In this document: positions 1 through 10,499 of the stretch, one piece after another
How the letters are laid out: each line of letters starts with the position of its first letter
How positions within the stretch are numbered: position 1 is the first letter of the stretch
Origin: Zymoseptoria tritici IPO323
Taxonomy: Eukaryota; Ascomycota; Dothideomycetes; Mycosphaerellales; Mycosphaerellaceae
Reading direction: 5' to 3'
Assembly: GCF_000219625.1 (NCBI RefSeq)
Contig: NC_018202.1
Span: forward strand, 496,001-560,000
DNA length: 64,000 nucleotides
Translations under genes and position numbers: made by a program
Notes under the pieces: model-generated
What the model was told of the DNA's origin: nothing
What the model saw: only the letters and a program-made list of their open reading frames with translations
Databases searched by the model: none

Positions 1-484
1 AATACCAGCTCGCCTTGTGTGGAGCGGACGCGACAGGCTGATGGGACGGGAGACGTGTCGATGGAGGAGGTGGTGGAGGAGGAGGAGGATGACGCTGTCC
101 CAGTCGGTCGTTGTCCATGCGGATGACGCTGATGATGGGGAGTTGTCGAGATTGGTTTCGGCCGGGCATGATGTTTCGAGTTATTCTTCCGCATCTGTCC
201 TCCTCTTCCTCCTTCATTCTCCGCGAGTGTTCTCTCCATCCAATTGGCACTCTCGACGGTGTTGCTGCGCCGGGTGAAGAAGCCGCGGAAGAAGTGCCTC
301 CTTGGGCGGCAAGGATTTTGCGTTTATTGTCCTCTTTCTTGGCCTGCACCTGGTCGATCAGGTCACCGACCACCTTATTGGGCATGATCGTGGATCCGTA
401 GGGAGTCAAGGAGATGTTGGGGTAAAGGCGCTGAACTCATCCTTCCAAACTCTTCTTCTGTACAGAGCTCGTGGAGACTTTCAT
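1..484 (-). pseudogene. Partial gene remnant, unknown protein (cut by window edge)
   Basis: On the minus strand a frame stays open from position 436 to the left edge, about 145 codons, and begins just after a single TGA at 437-439. The residues look like ordinary protein, for example RLYPNISLTPYGSTIMPNK and VVGDLIDQVQAKKEDNKRK, followed by a charged stretch and a proline run near the edge. An ATG at 482-484 lies in the same frame upstream of the TGA. A further readable stretch in another frame reaches back to about 600 (SLPDSFDLNHDQPIADR). The frameshift and the stop suggest a decayed gene, although an unseen intron ending at TTCAG is also possible. I do not recognise the family, and the C-terminus lies outside the window. 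Confidence 0.4.
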
Positions 485-814
485 AATTAGATCGTCTGTC
501 CGGCAGCGGCACGGCAGACGTGGACAGTATTCCTGTCGGCAATGGGTTGGTCGTGGTTCAAGTCGAAGGAGTCGGGAAGACTTTGGTCGTGGTCATTACG
601 GCGCGCTCTGCACCAACTCTGGACGAAGTTGAGGTGGTGGGGGTTGAAGTGCGCCCGATGAGGACGACGACGGCGTTTTAATTCTGCGCGCAGATCGATG
701 CGTCGGCCGCGAGGGACGTTCGTGTCGATAATGACTGTTCGATTTTTGATCTTTTTTTTGTCTAGAACTGTGAGCCGTGTCCAAGACCCTTCAGTCAGCA
801 GAAGCGCTCATCAG

Positions 815-1657
815 TCACTTCAATATACCTCCACTTTGGTCGCGGCTGGGTGCTGAGGTCGAACTGCTCGGGTTTTGGGGCCGCGAGGAACTGTAGCCAC
901 GACGCTTTGAGGAGCACCCAGTAGCACCGCAAGTCAAGTGTCCAATCGTGGAGATCCTCGGCGCCTGCTGACCTCTGCTTGTCGAGATGGAGAATCTGGA
1001 AGTCGGGCAGATGCCTTGCCTGCTGCCGGGCTCTGCTTTTTCCATTATGGTCTGAGTCTGCGCAATCTGGTTCTCTAGAGGTTCCGCCTGCTCGGTATAC
1101 CTATGCGAGCCGGAGAAGTATAACTCTGCTGCACCAGCGCAGAAACGGATGTGTTGGGCCTGGGTCGCATACGCTTCGATGCAATTAATTCGCTCGGATA
1201 CCTCGGGGCCGTTATCGTCGAGGAATGGAAGATCCTTCATCGAATGATAAGCGCGATGGTCGAGATCGGGAACCAGGCACACCGGGTTGGCAGCGTTCCA
1301 AAGTGAAGTGGATATCAGCAGCATGTCGGGGACCATGTAGCCGGCCGCCAATGTCATAGCTGTGGCGAGACAGGCAATGGAGTCCGCACATTCGCCTTAG
1401 TCGACCATCTTGGGAGCACTTTGAGCGTAGCCTTCCAGATCCGGAGTGGAGATATGCTGCTTGGGGTGGGATTTGACTACAACCGGGTCCTTAAGCAGGT
1501 CGTTGGCCAGGAACTCACTTGGACGGCAGAAAGTGGTGATCACATCTCGTGCGAGCTCGAGCCTCTGGAGGCAAGTGCCATTTGCTCCCAGAATGGCGCC
1601 ATGGTAATGATGGACTTGCTGTCGCGATCGACAGGTCGAGAAAGTGGTCGCACTCGC
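815..1657 (-). pseudogene. Decayed gene, possible divergent Ulp1/C48-like protein
   Basis: A minus-strand frame of about 281 codons is interrupted once, by TAA at 1397-1399. Around the stop it reads APKMVD, stop, GECADSIACLATAM. If the TAA was CAA (Gln), this resembles the Gln...Cys segment of C48 peptidases. The residues before it include LLKDPVVVKSHPKQHIS, resembling LLKRPVL in the remnant at 21.3-22.5 kb. The C-terminal part (ENQIAQTQTIMEKAEPG) is helical and charged, as in the C48-like gene at 61-62.8 kb. Upstream (1658-2240) other frames hold protein-like stretches, so the gene was probably longer and is frameshifted. The relationship is an eye alignment of weak similarity, so the family is uncertain. 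Confidence 0.3.
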
Positions 1658-2529
1658 TTATGCAGGGGATCGACGAGGTCCCGGACAAGTTCGTTGGATG
1701 GCAAGTCGTATAGTCGCTCTCGAATGTCTGCAACTCGAAGTTGCGGTGATGGTCGTGAGGATCAAGAGGGTCGTAGGGATCAGGTGTGGCGATTGTCCTC
1801 GAATTCTGAAACTGCTGGACGGCGGAGAGGACGTTGGTGCTGTCGGTGTTCTCGGTGTTGTTGTCATGTGTGTCCATGTGACCCTCGCTCCCAATGCGGC
1901 CCTGTCAATCTCGACTTCCGCGATCCTGTCCATCACAAAGGTGCTACTCTTCTTTCTGTCCAAGTTCCTGCTGTCTGCCACCGGAACGCTGTATTCCTCG
2001 GCCGTTGTAATATTTGCGGACCGCCAAACCGCGGGCATGTACGCAGCCCGACAGCAGCCAGTCCACTGAATGACTGGCGCCCCTCGAGACGTGTCACTTG
2101 CTCTTACGATGGCGGCGAGCAGCCATACAAGGTGGGGCTTCAGATTGCGATCGCTGAGTTGTGATGTGATGAACAATTTTCCGAAGTGCCGGATCAGGTG
2201 CTTGGTAGTTTCTGGCGAGAGCGCGGTCTTCATCGGAGATGCGTTCCAAAGCGTGCGATATGCTTCGAGGGCGGAGTGCGTATCCTTGTTGGTGGCAGCG
2301 ACCGCTTATGCGGTGACGGCGTGGGCGGGTCGGATGATGGAGGCGGCAGAGTCTTGGAGATGTGTCGTCTTGTCATTTTTCCGGATGCTGCTAGGTTTAG
2401 GTTGGGAAAGAGATCAGCTTTGCGAGGAGGATCAGGCGTTTCGCGACATGTAGGTGGTATTTCCGTGGTTCCCCAAAGATAACGGCTTGTCCCGTGGGTC
2501 TCAACGTGGGCTTTGGTACTGTGTCTGGC

Positions 2530-4115
2530 TCTCATTGGTGAGGTTGGTATTGTGCCGGATGGTGGGTTCGACGTGGCACAAGTTGGCGACGAGATCGCTC
2601 TTCCTTCCTGTTCGCTCTTCGGACCACGACAAGATGAATGTGAATAACATGCACCTCGCCCTGTCCGTATAAGACGACATTAGCGTGAAAGCCTAGGCAA
2701 TAAGCCATGTCAGACAGCTGGAGGATGTGTGTCTTCACCGAGACTCGCTCAACCTTGCTATACGAGCAGGTGCCAGTCCCCTTCTAGACGGCCTTGAAGT
2801 CGGCCTTGGTGCGATCGTTGATCAGGTAGGTTTGTGAGCCAGAATCGATGATGCAGCTGTTAGAAAGCTTCTGTAGTTTCGAAACGGATGCCGCTCTCTT
2901 CTCGATAGGGTAGGCGGCGATGAATTTGATCCTGTCGAGCTCGGAGCTCTCGCAGATGGTATGACCATCGGACTCGGAGTCCTTAGGGTCGTTGAAAGGG
3001 CAGCCCGTGCTGGTGTCGCTGTGGGAATCCAAGTCCTCACAGTCGTTGATGGAGATGCCGGAGTTTCTGTCGGACTTGTGGTCCTTACAGAGGGATTGTC
3101 TGTTGGACTCGTGGTCCTCACAGAGGGTGTTGTTAATCGCATTAGTAATAAGGCAGGCCGCCGAGACGAACCCACTTCCTTCGGTGTCCGTGTCGCATCC
3201 TTGATCGGAATCAGAGTCAACGCTGATAGCGCGAGCATGTCTGGCGGAATGGTTCGTCGTGGCCTTCTCACGTAGTTGTTTGTGGGTGTGTCGTAATCAA
3301 ATGAACTCCAGGAACTTGGCGCACTCGTTTTTTGAGCAGTAGTCCATGAAATAGTTCCAAGAGTTGTGCCATGCTTGGTCCCTCTTGTTCTGAGGGTGTC
3401 CGCAGAGCAGGGTTGAAAGCAATGTATTGCATCAGCTGTTGGCACTGCTTTAAGGCTGGCTTACCGGTGTATTCACCGGATGGACTCCGGCGTCTAAAGG
3501 CGGTTGCAGAGGCAGAGTCTGTTGACGTCCGTGCTTCAGTCCTTCGTTCGAGGGTTGCATAGGCCAGCAACCTCCTTACGTGCATGCGGAAGTTGAAGAC
3601 GTTAACTCCCTACCTGAGCTCAGGCTGAATCTTTGGCCCCTTTGGTGTGATGAACGTCCTGGACTTCTTGTCCCGAATCCCGAGGGTGTTGATCGATCGA
3701 CGAAGCCGGTCAAGGACCTTCGCTTTGCGTTTTTCAAAGATGAGGAACGTGTTGAGCTTGCGGTTGAGCTTTTCCTTCTGATTCGTGTAGCTCAACTTCT
3801 TCGTGTCTGTCAAGTCCGCTTCAAGCTTTGGCCATTGACTGCTTGGATCTCCTCAGGTTTATGGGGAATTTCAGCGTCGTTCTTGTGGAGATCGATGTAT
3901 TGTCGGATCCGTAAAGGCTCGGTGTATACAGCGATGGCATCGAGCCACTCATCCCACGTCCTTCCGCCATGAAATTGACTCAGTATTGTAAGCATTCTCA
4001 TGAGATGGAGTTGATGAAGACCGATCGAGAAAGAATTGAGGCGCATATGAAGCCAGAAACGAACACAGGTCAAAAAGTGACCTATAATTCGAATCGAAAT
4101 GGGCAGAGCTTGCAC
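2530..4115 (-). pseudogene. Ty1/copia-like gag-protease remnant
   Basis: Reading leftwards, the minus strand carries a copia-type Gag segment (WDEWLDAIAVYTEPLRIRQY, then HKPEEIQAV) and a long lysine-rich helical part. After frameshifts comes a retropepsin-like active-site motif, CIIDSGSQTYLINDRTK, whose Asp-Ser-Gly codons lie at 2838-2846. A stretch resembling the region before the integrase follows (LQLSDMAYCLGFHANVVLYG). These match the Gag, protease and pre-integrase order of Ty1/copia polyproteins. The pieces lie in three frames, and integrase and reverse transcriptase are not visible beyond 2530, so this is a truncated and frameshifted remnant. It is far less TA-rich than the copia element at 50.3-57.2 kb, so it is a different and differently aged copy. 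No LTRs were found next to it. Confidence 0.55.
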
Positions 4116-4499
4116 GTGGCGCGATGCGAGTCCATCCAGGCGGCGCCGCGACGTGACCTTTGGAGATAACGAGCATCTCGTTGACGGCGTCGTGAGTCCG
4201 CTCGGAGGCGCCGTGAGGCGAGAAGTGACGTTGAAGGTTCACGAGCATGTCATTCGCGGTGATGTCGTGAGTCCGGCAGCGCCGTAAAGTGCCCATTGAG
4301 GATCACGAGCATGTAGTTGGCGGTGATGTAAGTTTGCTCGCATCTTTTCCGAGGGCTCGCGGGAATTTGCTCAAGGCAGGCACATTTCGACGACCAGGTT
4401 GAGTTAGAACGCTGCGGCTGTCATTTTCCAAAGACCCGTCTGGCTTTCGCTGCCAGTATGTGCCCGCCATTAGACTGCTGTCAGAATGATACCCCAAGC

Positions 4500-4900
4500 C
4501 CGTCGCCTGTCGCGGACGTGGCAGACAATGGCCTTGCCTCCTTAACCAACTCCTCCTTAACCAACTCCTGTTCAGCCAACTCCTCTTCTGCTGTTTCCTC
4601 CTCTGCCAACTGCGTTTCTGCTAATTCCTCTTCTGTGCCCAGTCCTCTTCCTTCCCATGCACTCGTTTTCTCACATTATCGGGGACTCTCCAGCGCTTCT
4701 CCTTATTCCATTGTATGCATGCCCCTCTTCTGCTGTGTACTCCGCCTCGACCTCTTCTACTGGTGTGCTCCACGCTGTGTCCTTGCCAAGAGTACACACC
4801 GAGACGATCTTCCTGCCATCTGCCCCGACTTTTCCCGAGTCCTCCGTACGTACTCCACCGAATCGCGCTAAACTCGAATAGCGAGCGTGGTTCGATTCAG
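4500..4900 (+). other. Low-complexity Ser/Asn-coding stretch, no gene recognised
   Basis: The interval holds imperfect repeats of an AACTCCTC-like motif around 4545-4640, which would code for runs of Ser, Asn and Ala, followed by a Ser/Pro-rich stretch. No domain is seen. It directly precedes repeat R1 copy A and may be part of the same decayed unit. Confidence 0.25.
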
Positions 4901-4916
4901 CGACGGAACAGGGTTT

Positions 4917-5130
4917 CCGAATACTCTTAACCCGCAGCACAGATCAACAACGACCAGACTCAGCAGGCTGTCAAGCTTCACAAAGATAGAGTATGTTTCC
5001 GATCCAACAGAGCTGCTCAACCTCCACGTCCTCTTCATCACCGGCATAGCGCTCAAGTTATCCCAGCAACACACGCAGTCGTCCGGCGAAAGCTTCGGCG
5101 ACAAACCCAGCCAGCCGCTCGAATACGCTC
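4917..5130 (+). repeat. Dispersed repeat R1, copy A (rearranged)
   Basis: The segment 4917-5000 (GAATACTCTTAACCCGCAGC onward) matches 5735-5850 and 46765-46840. The segment 5076-5130, starting GTCGTCCGGCGAAAGCTTC, matches 5694-5740 and 46717-46765. In copies B and C the GTCGTCCGG part comes first, so here the order is swapped, as expected if copy A is the junction of two tandem units. The frame reading SSGESFSDEPSQPLEYSQPA is shared, so the repeat may derive from a coding sequence. Confidence 0.7.
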
Positions 5131-5149
5131 GCGCGCCGCCGCTTTAGCG

Positions 5150-5520
5150 AGAGACCAGAGGCGACTGCCAAGGGTCCAGGAACCACATCATTGCCGACAA
5201 CATGTTCACGATCCTCAAGGGGCACAGCTCAGACCAGAGGCGACTGCGAAAGGTCCATGGACCAGGGGCGACTGCCAAAGGTCCATGGACCAGGGGCGAC
5301 TGCCAAAGGTCCATGGAACCACGTCATTGCCGACAACATGCTCGTGATCTTCAACGGCAGCACAGACCAGGCAAAGCCCATGCAGTACAAATTCCGGTGT
5401 GGGAGGCTTTTGTTCACCTGGACGCCCGTCATTTGAGGGGAAATTCCGCCTCTCGATCGCGTGTTTTGCTTCTTAGTCGCGTCGCCGTTCTGATGAACTG
5501 TAGAGTCGTCTAATAGCATA
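5150..5520 (+). repeat. Dispersed repeat R2, copy A with internal minisatellite
   Basis: The start (AGAGGCGACTGCCAAGGGTC) matches 44367 onward. The end (TCGGTGTGGGAGGCTTT-like to TCGCGTCGCCGTT) matches 45004-45090. Inside, a unit of about 26 bp containing GGGGCGACTGCCAAAGGTCC is repeated three to four times between 5225 and 5310. Copies A of R1 and R2 are adjacent here, and both families also occur together at 44.3-47.0 kb, so they probably belong to one larger mobile or duplicated unit. No reading frame is convincing. Confidence 0.65.
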
Positions 5521-5687
5521 GTCGGTGGAGAGTTCTGTGGAAGTCGTTGCAATACACCTCGAAGGCCGCTTCGTCCTGGAAGGCAAGTTTGAGCTTTTTG
5601 ACGGGACGCTGCTCGTCGTCGGTGGGGCTTCGTCGAGTTATCCTCGTTAGTAGTGTGTTTTTCGGCGGCTACATTAACGATAAGCCT

Positions 5688-5965
5688 ACGTAGTTGTCCG
5701 GCGAAAGCTTCAGCGACGAACCTAGCCAGCCTCTCGAATACTCTTAACCTATAGTATAGATTAACGATAAGCGCGCGCCGCCGCCGGACGCGTTAACGGC
5801 GGACGCACGTACGCGCGCACTAGATCTAGCAAGCTATTAAGTTTCATAAAGAGGGTATGTTTCTAATCTAATAGCGCTACTTAACCTCTACGGATTCCGT
5901 ATCTAATCTCGAACCTATAGTCCTAAGCCCGCCGTACGGAACGCGAACAAGCCATCCGAGCTGAG
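5688..5965 (+). repeat. Dispersed repeat R1, copy B (RIP-mutated)
   Basis: This aligns end to end with copy C at 46712-46960, from GTCCGGCGAAAGCTTCAGCG through the GAGGGTATGTTTCTAATC part to GAACGCGAACAAGCCATCCG. Compared with copies A and C, many CA/TG positions have become TA (for example CTTAACCTATAGTATAGATT against CTCAGCCTGCAGCACAAATC). That is the RIP signature. The mutated block runs from about 5600 to 6050. Confidence 0.7.
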
Positions 5966-8000
5966 CGAAAGAAGAACTCTATTACTCAACACTACCACTA
6001 CACCTCATCTGCTCCACTCAATCGGTCTCCTACCGCGCTCCTAGCGAAGCGCTCGTACGTACACCCTCGCGCAGTCCCTCTATCACTGGCTAACCAAGCC
6101 GTCCCCCTGCAGAACCAAGCCCAAAACGAAAGCCAACTACGACGATGATGATCTGATGCTGTCATAAGTACTCTACAGGACCGTCAGTTGCAACTAGCCA
6201 TGCGAAGTATCGAAGTATGTGATTAGATCGTGCAGCTCTTCTTGCAAATGGGCATGCAATTCCAGCCACCTTAGCAAAAGACTAAGAAGCAACCGGCTAC
6301 GACGAATCCGGCAGCCACCGCAGCAAGAGACTAAGAAGCAACCGGCTACAACGAACTCGGACGACCCACCCGGTATGGGACCATTAGATCGGCCGTCGAC
6401 GACACAGAAGTCCTCAAATCTCTAGCCGCCAGTCCAGTCCTATCAGCCGAGCCCGCTCTCTCTTCTCAATCTCGACGTAGGCAGTCTCTCTTAGCAGCCT
6501 CTGGCCGACACTCGCAAAGAAGCCCAGCAGAGCAGCAGCTCGGTGGGAGGCTCCGGGATAGTCAGTGGCACTAGGCTTCTCGTTCCTCGCAGCCGACAAC
6601 AAGGAGGAAGATCTCGAGCTTGGTGGAGAGATCGCGGTCGTGTTCTCCGGTCATAGCACGATGCAAAACCCCAGTTGCGAAGCTCACAAGACTTTTCTAC
6701 CGCCCCTCCGGTTCCAACATGTCCATCTCGTTCAAGCTCATCCACCTCCGCTTATACTCACTTCCACCTGTAGTATATTTCGCTCGACATTCTCCGAGTT
6801 GGTCATGCATATACCTGCTCTAATGCTCTCCAACATTCGCAGTGCACTGTTGTCCATTCGCGTCCGTTAGGCATTTACCGCCGAGGTCTCGCTGCGCTGT
6901 CCCGATGCAATGCGCTTCATTATTCCCATTGCCTTAAGTCTCCTTCATGAGGTAGTCCGGTCGCCTCTTACAGCCGTCGAAGAGAAGAAACATGATTAAA
7001 AGCGGGGACAAGGTTTCGCTAGTAGCAAACATGCAAAAGTTGAGCGAAGGTGAGGTGCCCAGGTGAGGTGGGTTTTTATGTAAAACCTTGGAAAATTCGC
7101 ATTCGATTCTGGGTGTGCTTTGCTTCCAATCTACGTCTGAGGATGGCTTTAGCGAACTTCCGGGTGAACTGCCGACGGTTGCCCTCGATAGTCGTAGGGA
7201 GAATAGATATTTAGTTAACGACGGGCAGCACGGCTTAAAGCGCCTAATGCTTAGCGACGCCGTATCGAAAGGCCGACATAAGCAAGAGGACATCGGAGGT
7301 CGGCGGATCTATATCGTTGTCGTTGTCGTTGTAATCCTGCTCGGCGCGAGCGGCTAGGAGAATAGCGCGGCAGATCATAACGATTTCCGGCTCGGCGAGG
7401 CGGAGGTGGAGAGGGTTGAAGTTGTTTATCTCTTGGATGAGATAGTCCGTCTAATAGCGGTGTCAAAAATTGGATATAGAGTGCATTTCTTCTTTCAACA
7501 ACGTACCGCTTCTCGCTTGCTGCCTTGACCTGTTCCGGCCATGACTGGTAAGTATGCCGTAATCTCAAACATATGTGTGTGTGTCAATAGTAAGAGATGA
7601 TTCTAACTTGCAGACGATGGATAATAGGTGATAGCGCCGTCTGCAACAGTGATCTCCAGCCAAACGCCCGACACGAATTATGATAGGTAATGCCGTAAGA
7701 TACTAATGGCACCGTCGACGGCAAACGTGCGTGTACCAGACCGGCTGGGTGGTCGCTTGTCTTGCATGATGTGCAGACATGCCGTCCGCGCTCGGATCCG
7801 TGCCGTGGGACGCCGCGCGGGTCTGGAGTCTGCGACAGATCTGCCCTGCCACATCGTGGGGTTGGCGACATGCTTCATTTTTCTGCTGGCTCATCAAAGG
7901 AATGAGTGGCCCACATCATTTCTCGCCTGGAAACCCACAGCCCTCCTTTTCGGTCCCGTGGAGTTGCTCAGTGGACAGGGTAGCACGATTCGTTGTCGTG
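5966..8000. other. No recognisable gene; decayed protein-like stretches
   Basis: Several frames have short protein-like runs, for example the minus strand at 6414-6602 (GASHRAAALLGFFASVGQRL), but none has a domain I recognise and all are broken by frameshifts. A GTTGTC-type trinucleotide run lies near 7313-7332 and a short TG run near 7571-7583. TA enrichment from RIP fades out after about 6050. Confidence 0.3.
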
Positions 8001-8145
8001 TTTAGAAAGTGTCGGTTCTGGTTGGAAAATAACCGCTCTGGTTTGGAAAGTGACCGCTCTGGCTTGGAAAGTGACCGCTCTAGTTTAGAAAGTGACCGCT
8101 CTCGTTGAAGGATCCTAGCTCTCAACCGGAAAGTGACGGCTCTTA
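8000..8145 (+). repeat. 21-bp minisatellite (GGAAAGTGACCGCTCT core)
   Basis: Four consecutive units of about 21 bp with the core GGAAAGTGACCGCTCT lie between 8020 and 8104. A degenerate unit precedes them, and another (GGAAAGTGACGGCTCT) follows near 8119. Differences between units are mainly single transitions. Its seven-codon period leaves a frame open, which makes spurious ORFs on both strands. Confidence 0.8.
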
Positions 8146-8581
8146 TTTCCATGCCACATCATCCGCCAACGGAACGGGACATCAGAAAAGGCACAGGAGA
8201 TGCAATAGCCCGATGATGATGATAATAATGATCCAGTCGGCTTCCATGTGTTGTTGGCGGTCGACGGGAGACGTTTCATCGGGCAGGAATTATCAGGACA
8301 GTAGCTCCGTAGTACAGCCCTCATTAATGTGTTGAGGTCCACTCGCTTAATCCGGCTGCCGTCCCTGGGCGTGCGTGCGTTACTATCCATGTCTTTCCTG
8401 TCATCGGAATCTGCGGAGTGGGACCGTAGTAGGAGGTACTAACTAACCGTGAGCTTCTACGTGCCGGAAGTGACAGTGGTACGGTGAAGATGAGATGCAT
8501 TAGGAGCAAATGCAAGTAACTTCGGCCGGTCGTACTCAAGCCGAGTGAGCTGTTCCGTGCCTATAATTTAGCCAGCAGGAT

Positions 8582-9235
8582 TCATAGGAGTAGCCAGCCA
8601 TGGTCTTCTCTTGTCGATCTTGCTGTTGGTGGATAAATGTTAGAGTAGAAACTTTTGATTGTTGGTGATGTTGGCATACCATACTGCTCTATGGCTAGAG
8701 ATACACGATCAAGACAAACCTTCCGAATCAACCTGAAGATCGAATCGACACGGCCGGCGCCAATCAAAGCCCGCGTATGCGTCGTCAACTTCTTCTCATT
8801 CGGCGACAAAGAAGCAGACCCCTGTCCACGACACGAGACTGAAAGTGCCGCGTGTGCCTCACCGACGGTACCTGTCCAGTAGTCTCGACTCCGTCGGCTA
8901 TAGCAGGATCTGTTTTTCTTGGCGCTGGAACGCACAGAAGGCCAGAAATCATTAGCCGGAGATTCGAGCTCGTGAGGCGCATCGATGAGACTGCTTACTC
9001 TTGACTTTGTGGACCAGAACGCGGAGGTAGTATTCACGTGAGGCACTGGACGTTTTGCGGTGGCGAACGAGACGATGTTCTGCACGGGCTGGAGTGTCGT
9101 TTTGGCAGCTTCGGTGGTACTGCAGGACGCACTTGGACAACCATTCGTCCTGGGACCCTGGGCGCTGGTGTAAGATGTGTAGAGTCGGGCATTACAGTGT
9201 CGATTGCGGCGCAAGGTGAACAGACTCCGCAACAA
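8582..9235 (-). pseudogene. Unknown protein remnant, family C (paralogue at 40.5-41.2 kb)
   Basis: A minus-strand frame of 217 codons contains TTLQPVQNIVSFATAKRPVP. The plus-strand gene remnant at 40.5 kb contains KKVQPAQSNILFAAAKRPLP at the matching place, and the DNA is visibly similar over about 60 bases (TCCAGCCCG through CGCAAAACG). Two copies so similar over this stretch support a real coding family. Downstream residues diverge, with basic and Ser-rich stretches. The frame overlaps readable pieces of a second frame (9034-9354), so I cannot be sure that the printed start is right or that the gene is intact. Function is unknown. Confidence 0.35.
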
Positions 9236-9860
9236 CCTCTCCTCCTTGCTCCCCTCTTCCAGTCCGGCATATCGACGTTGTCGTCCATTAAGTTGCCGAG
9301 GGCGTTGTTCTCTTCCTTGCGCAATCTCAGAAGCTCTGACTCGATCTGCTCCACCCGCTCAACGTTGCCTATCTACGTCTCCGTCTGCTGCGCGGGGAGT
9401 TGGCTCCAGCTGAGCGGAGAGTTGACGCAGGCGGGCAGCGCGAGCTGCATGTTGCTGCGATTGTGGAGGCATGCGCGCCTCGAGCACTTCCTGCAACGGA
9501 GCATACTCCTGTTCCCCATTCTGCCGCGACAGCGCGGCTGGAAGTGAGTGTCTCGTAGAGAAGCGCTTGACATGCTTGCTGCTATTAGCACCTAGGTGAG
9601 GCGAGACGGTGGTGCGACGCTTCACCATCATGGTATTGTTTGGATAAGGTGTGATGTGCATCGCTGTCGGCCTGTAGTCCGTTACTTCGATGAGTGTAGG
9701 TGTCCAGATCCTCCGCCACCGTCTCTAACCCACTTCGCCCTTCCATCCGCACCTCCACATTGTAGTTTTCATCGCGTCCTAATATTCTTCCAGACAGTGC
9801 TTTAGTAATGAGTCTAGGAACTGCATTTTGACTTATATGTTGCTTGTTGACGTGCTCCAT
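9034..9860 (-). pseudogene. Coiled-coil protein remnant, unknown
   Basis: Three minus-strand frames give protein-like sequence in succession. The first is a segment near 9860-9590 (MEGRSGLETVAEDLDTYTHR). The second is a Gln/Arg-rich helix at 9661-9359 (EYAPLQEVLEARMPPQSQQH). The third is a strongly heptad-like stretch at 9354-9260 (VEQIESELLRLRKEENNAL) followed by MDDNVDMPDWKRG. The changes of frame mean either unseen introns or frameshifts. A regulatory or structural protein with a coiled coil is likely. No family is recognised. Confidence 0.3.
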
Positions 9861-10380
9861 AGTTCGGCTTCATACTAGTAATAGCACGGCGTTGTCTGAA
9901 TACTGTTGTGCTTCGATGCGATATCTTCCAGCGTGGCCGTAATTGTCCGAAAAGACGCCGTCACCTGGGAAACGAGGTCGGCCAGATCGTCTCGTGTCGA
10001 AGCGGCGACCGTTGCAAGAGTCGAGAGGGAAAAGGGTTAATGGAAATGCTAAGGTAGAGTGGACGTCGAATGTCGTCGGTATGGGTTAAGACCAGGCGGC
10101 AGTGTGGTGCGATATGTGGCAGCCGTGGGGAGGTGGCCGACGGTAAATCAGTGAGGAGCCTCCAAGTCGCTCTCTTGATTGTCCTCCGCAGAATCACTTC
10201 TCTTCCAATGGGCGTTTGTAGGCTTGGATAGTACCCCCGTCTTCGTTGCGTGGTCCTTCTCTCTTCCTTGCCTCTAGACCCCATTTGGGCGCCGCCTGCT
10301 CCATTACAAAGGCTGGAGTCCTAGTAAAGAAGTCGTTCTTTCTTGTTGTTCTCCCCGGAGACATTTCGGTGCCGAACTGT

Positions 10381-10480
10381 GCGAAACCGTACGAAACCGC
10401 ACGAAACCGCACGAAACCGTTCGAGAACGTGCGAAGCCGTGCGAGAGCGTACGAAACCGTGCGACAACGTATGAAACCGT
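10381..10480 (+). repeat. 10-bp minisatellite (CGAAACCGT-type)
   Basis: Ten consecutive decamers, variants of GCGAAACCGT or ACGAAACCGC, fill 10381-10480 exactly, with no spacer between them. Because 10 is not a multiple of 3, all three frames read through it with repeated Arg/Glu/Asn residues, which explains the overlapping spurious ORFs there. Confidence 0.9.
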
Positions 10481-10499
10481 ACAGCGACAATAGAGCGCA

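Noticed and set aside
1421..2164. Long plus-strand ORF of 247 codons
   Set aside because: Composition is Arg/Ser/Cys-rich without domains, and the opposite strand reads more like protein over most of it. Treated as a shadow.
8000..8145. Regular direct repeats resembling a CRISPR array
   Set aside because: Units are contiguous with no unique spacers, and the genome is fungal. It is a minisatellite.
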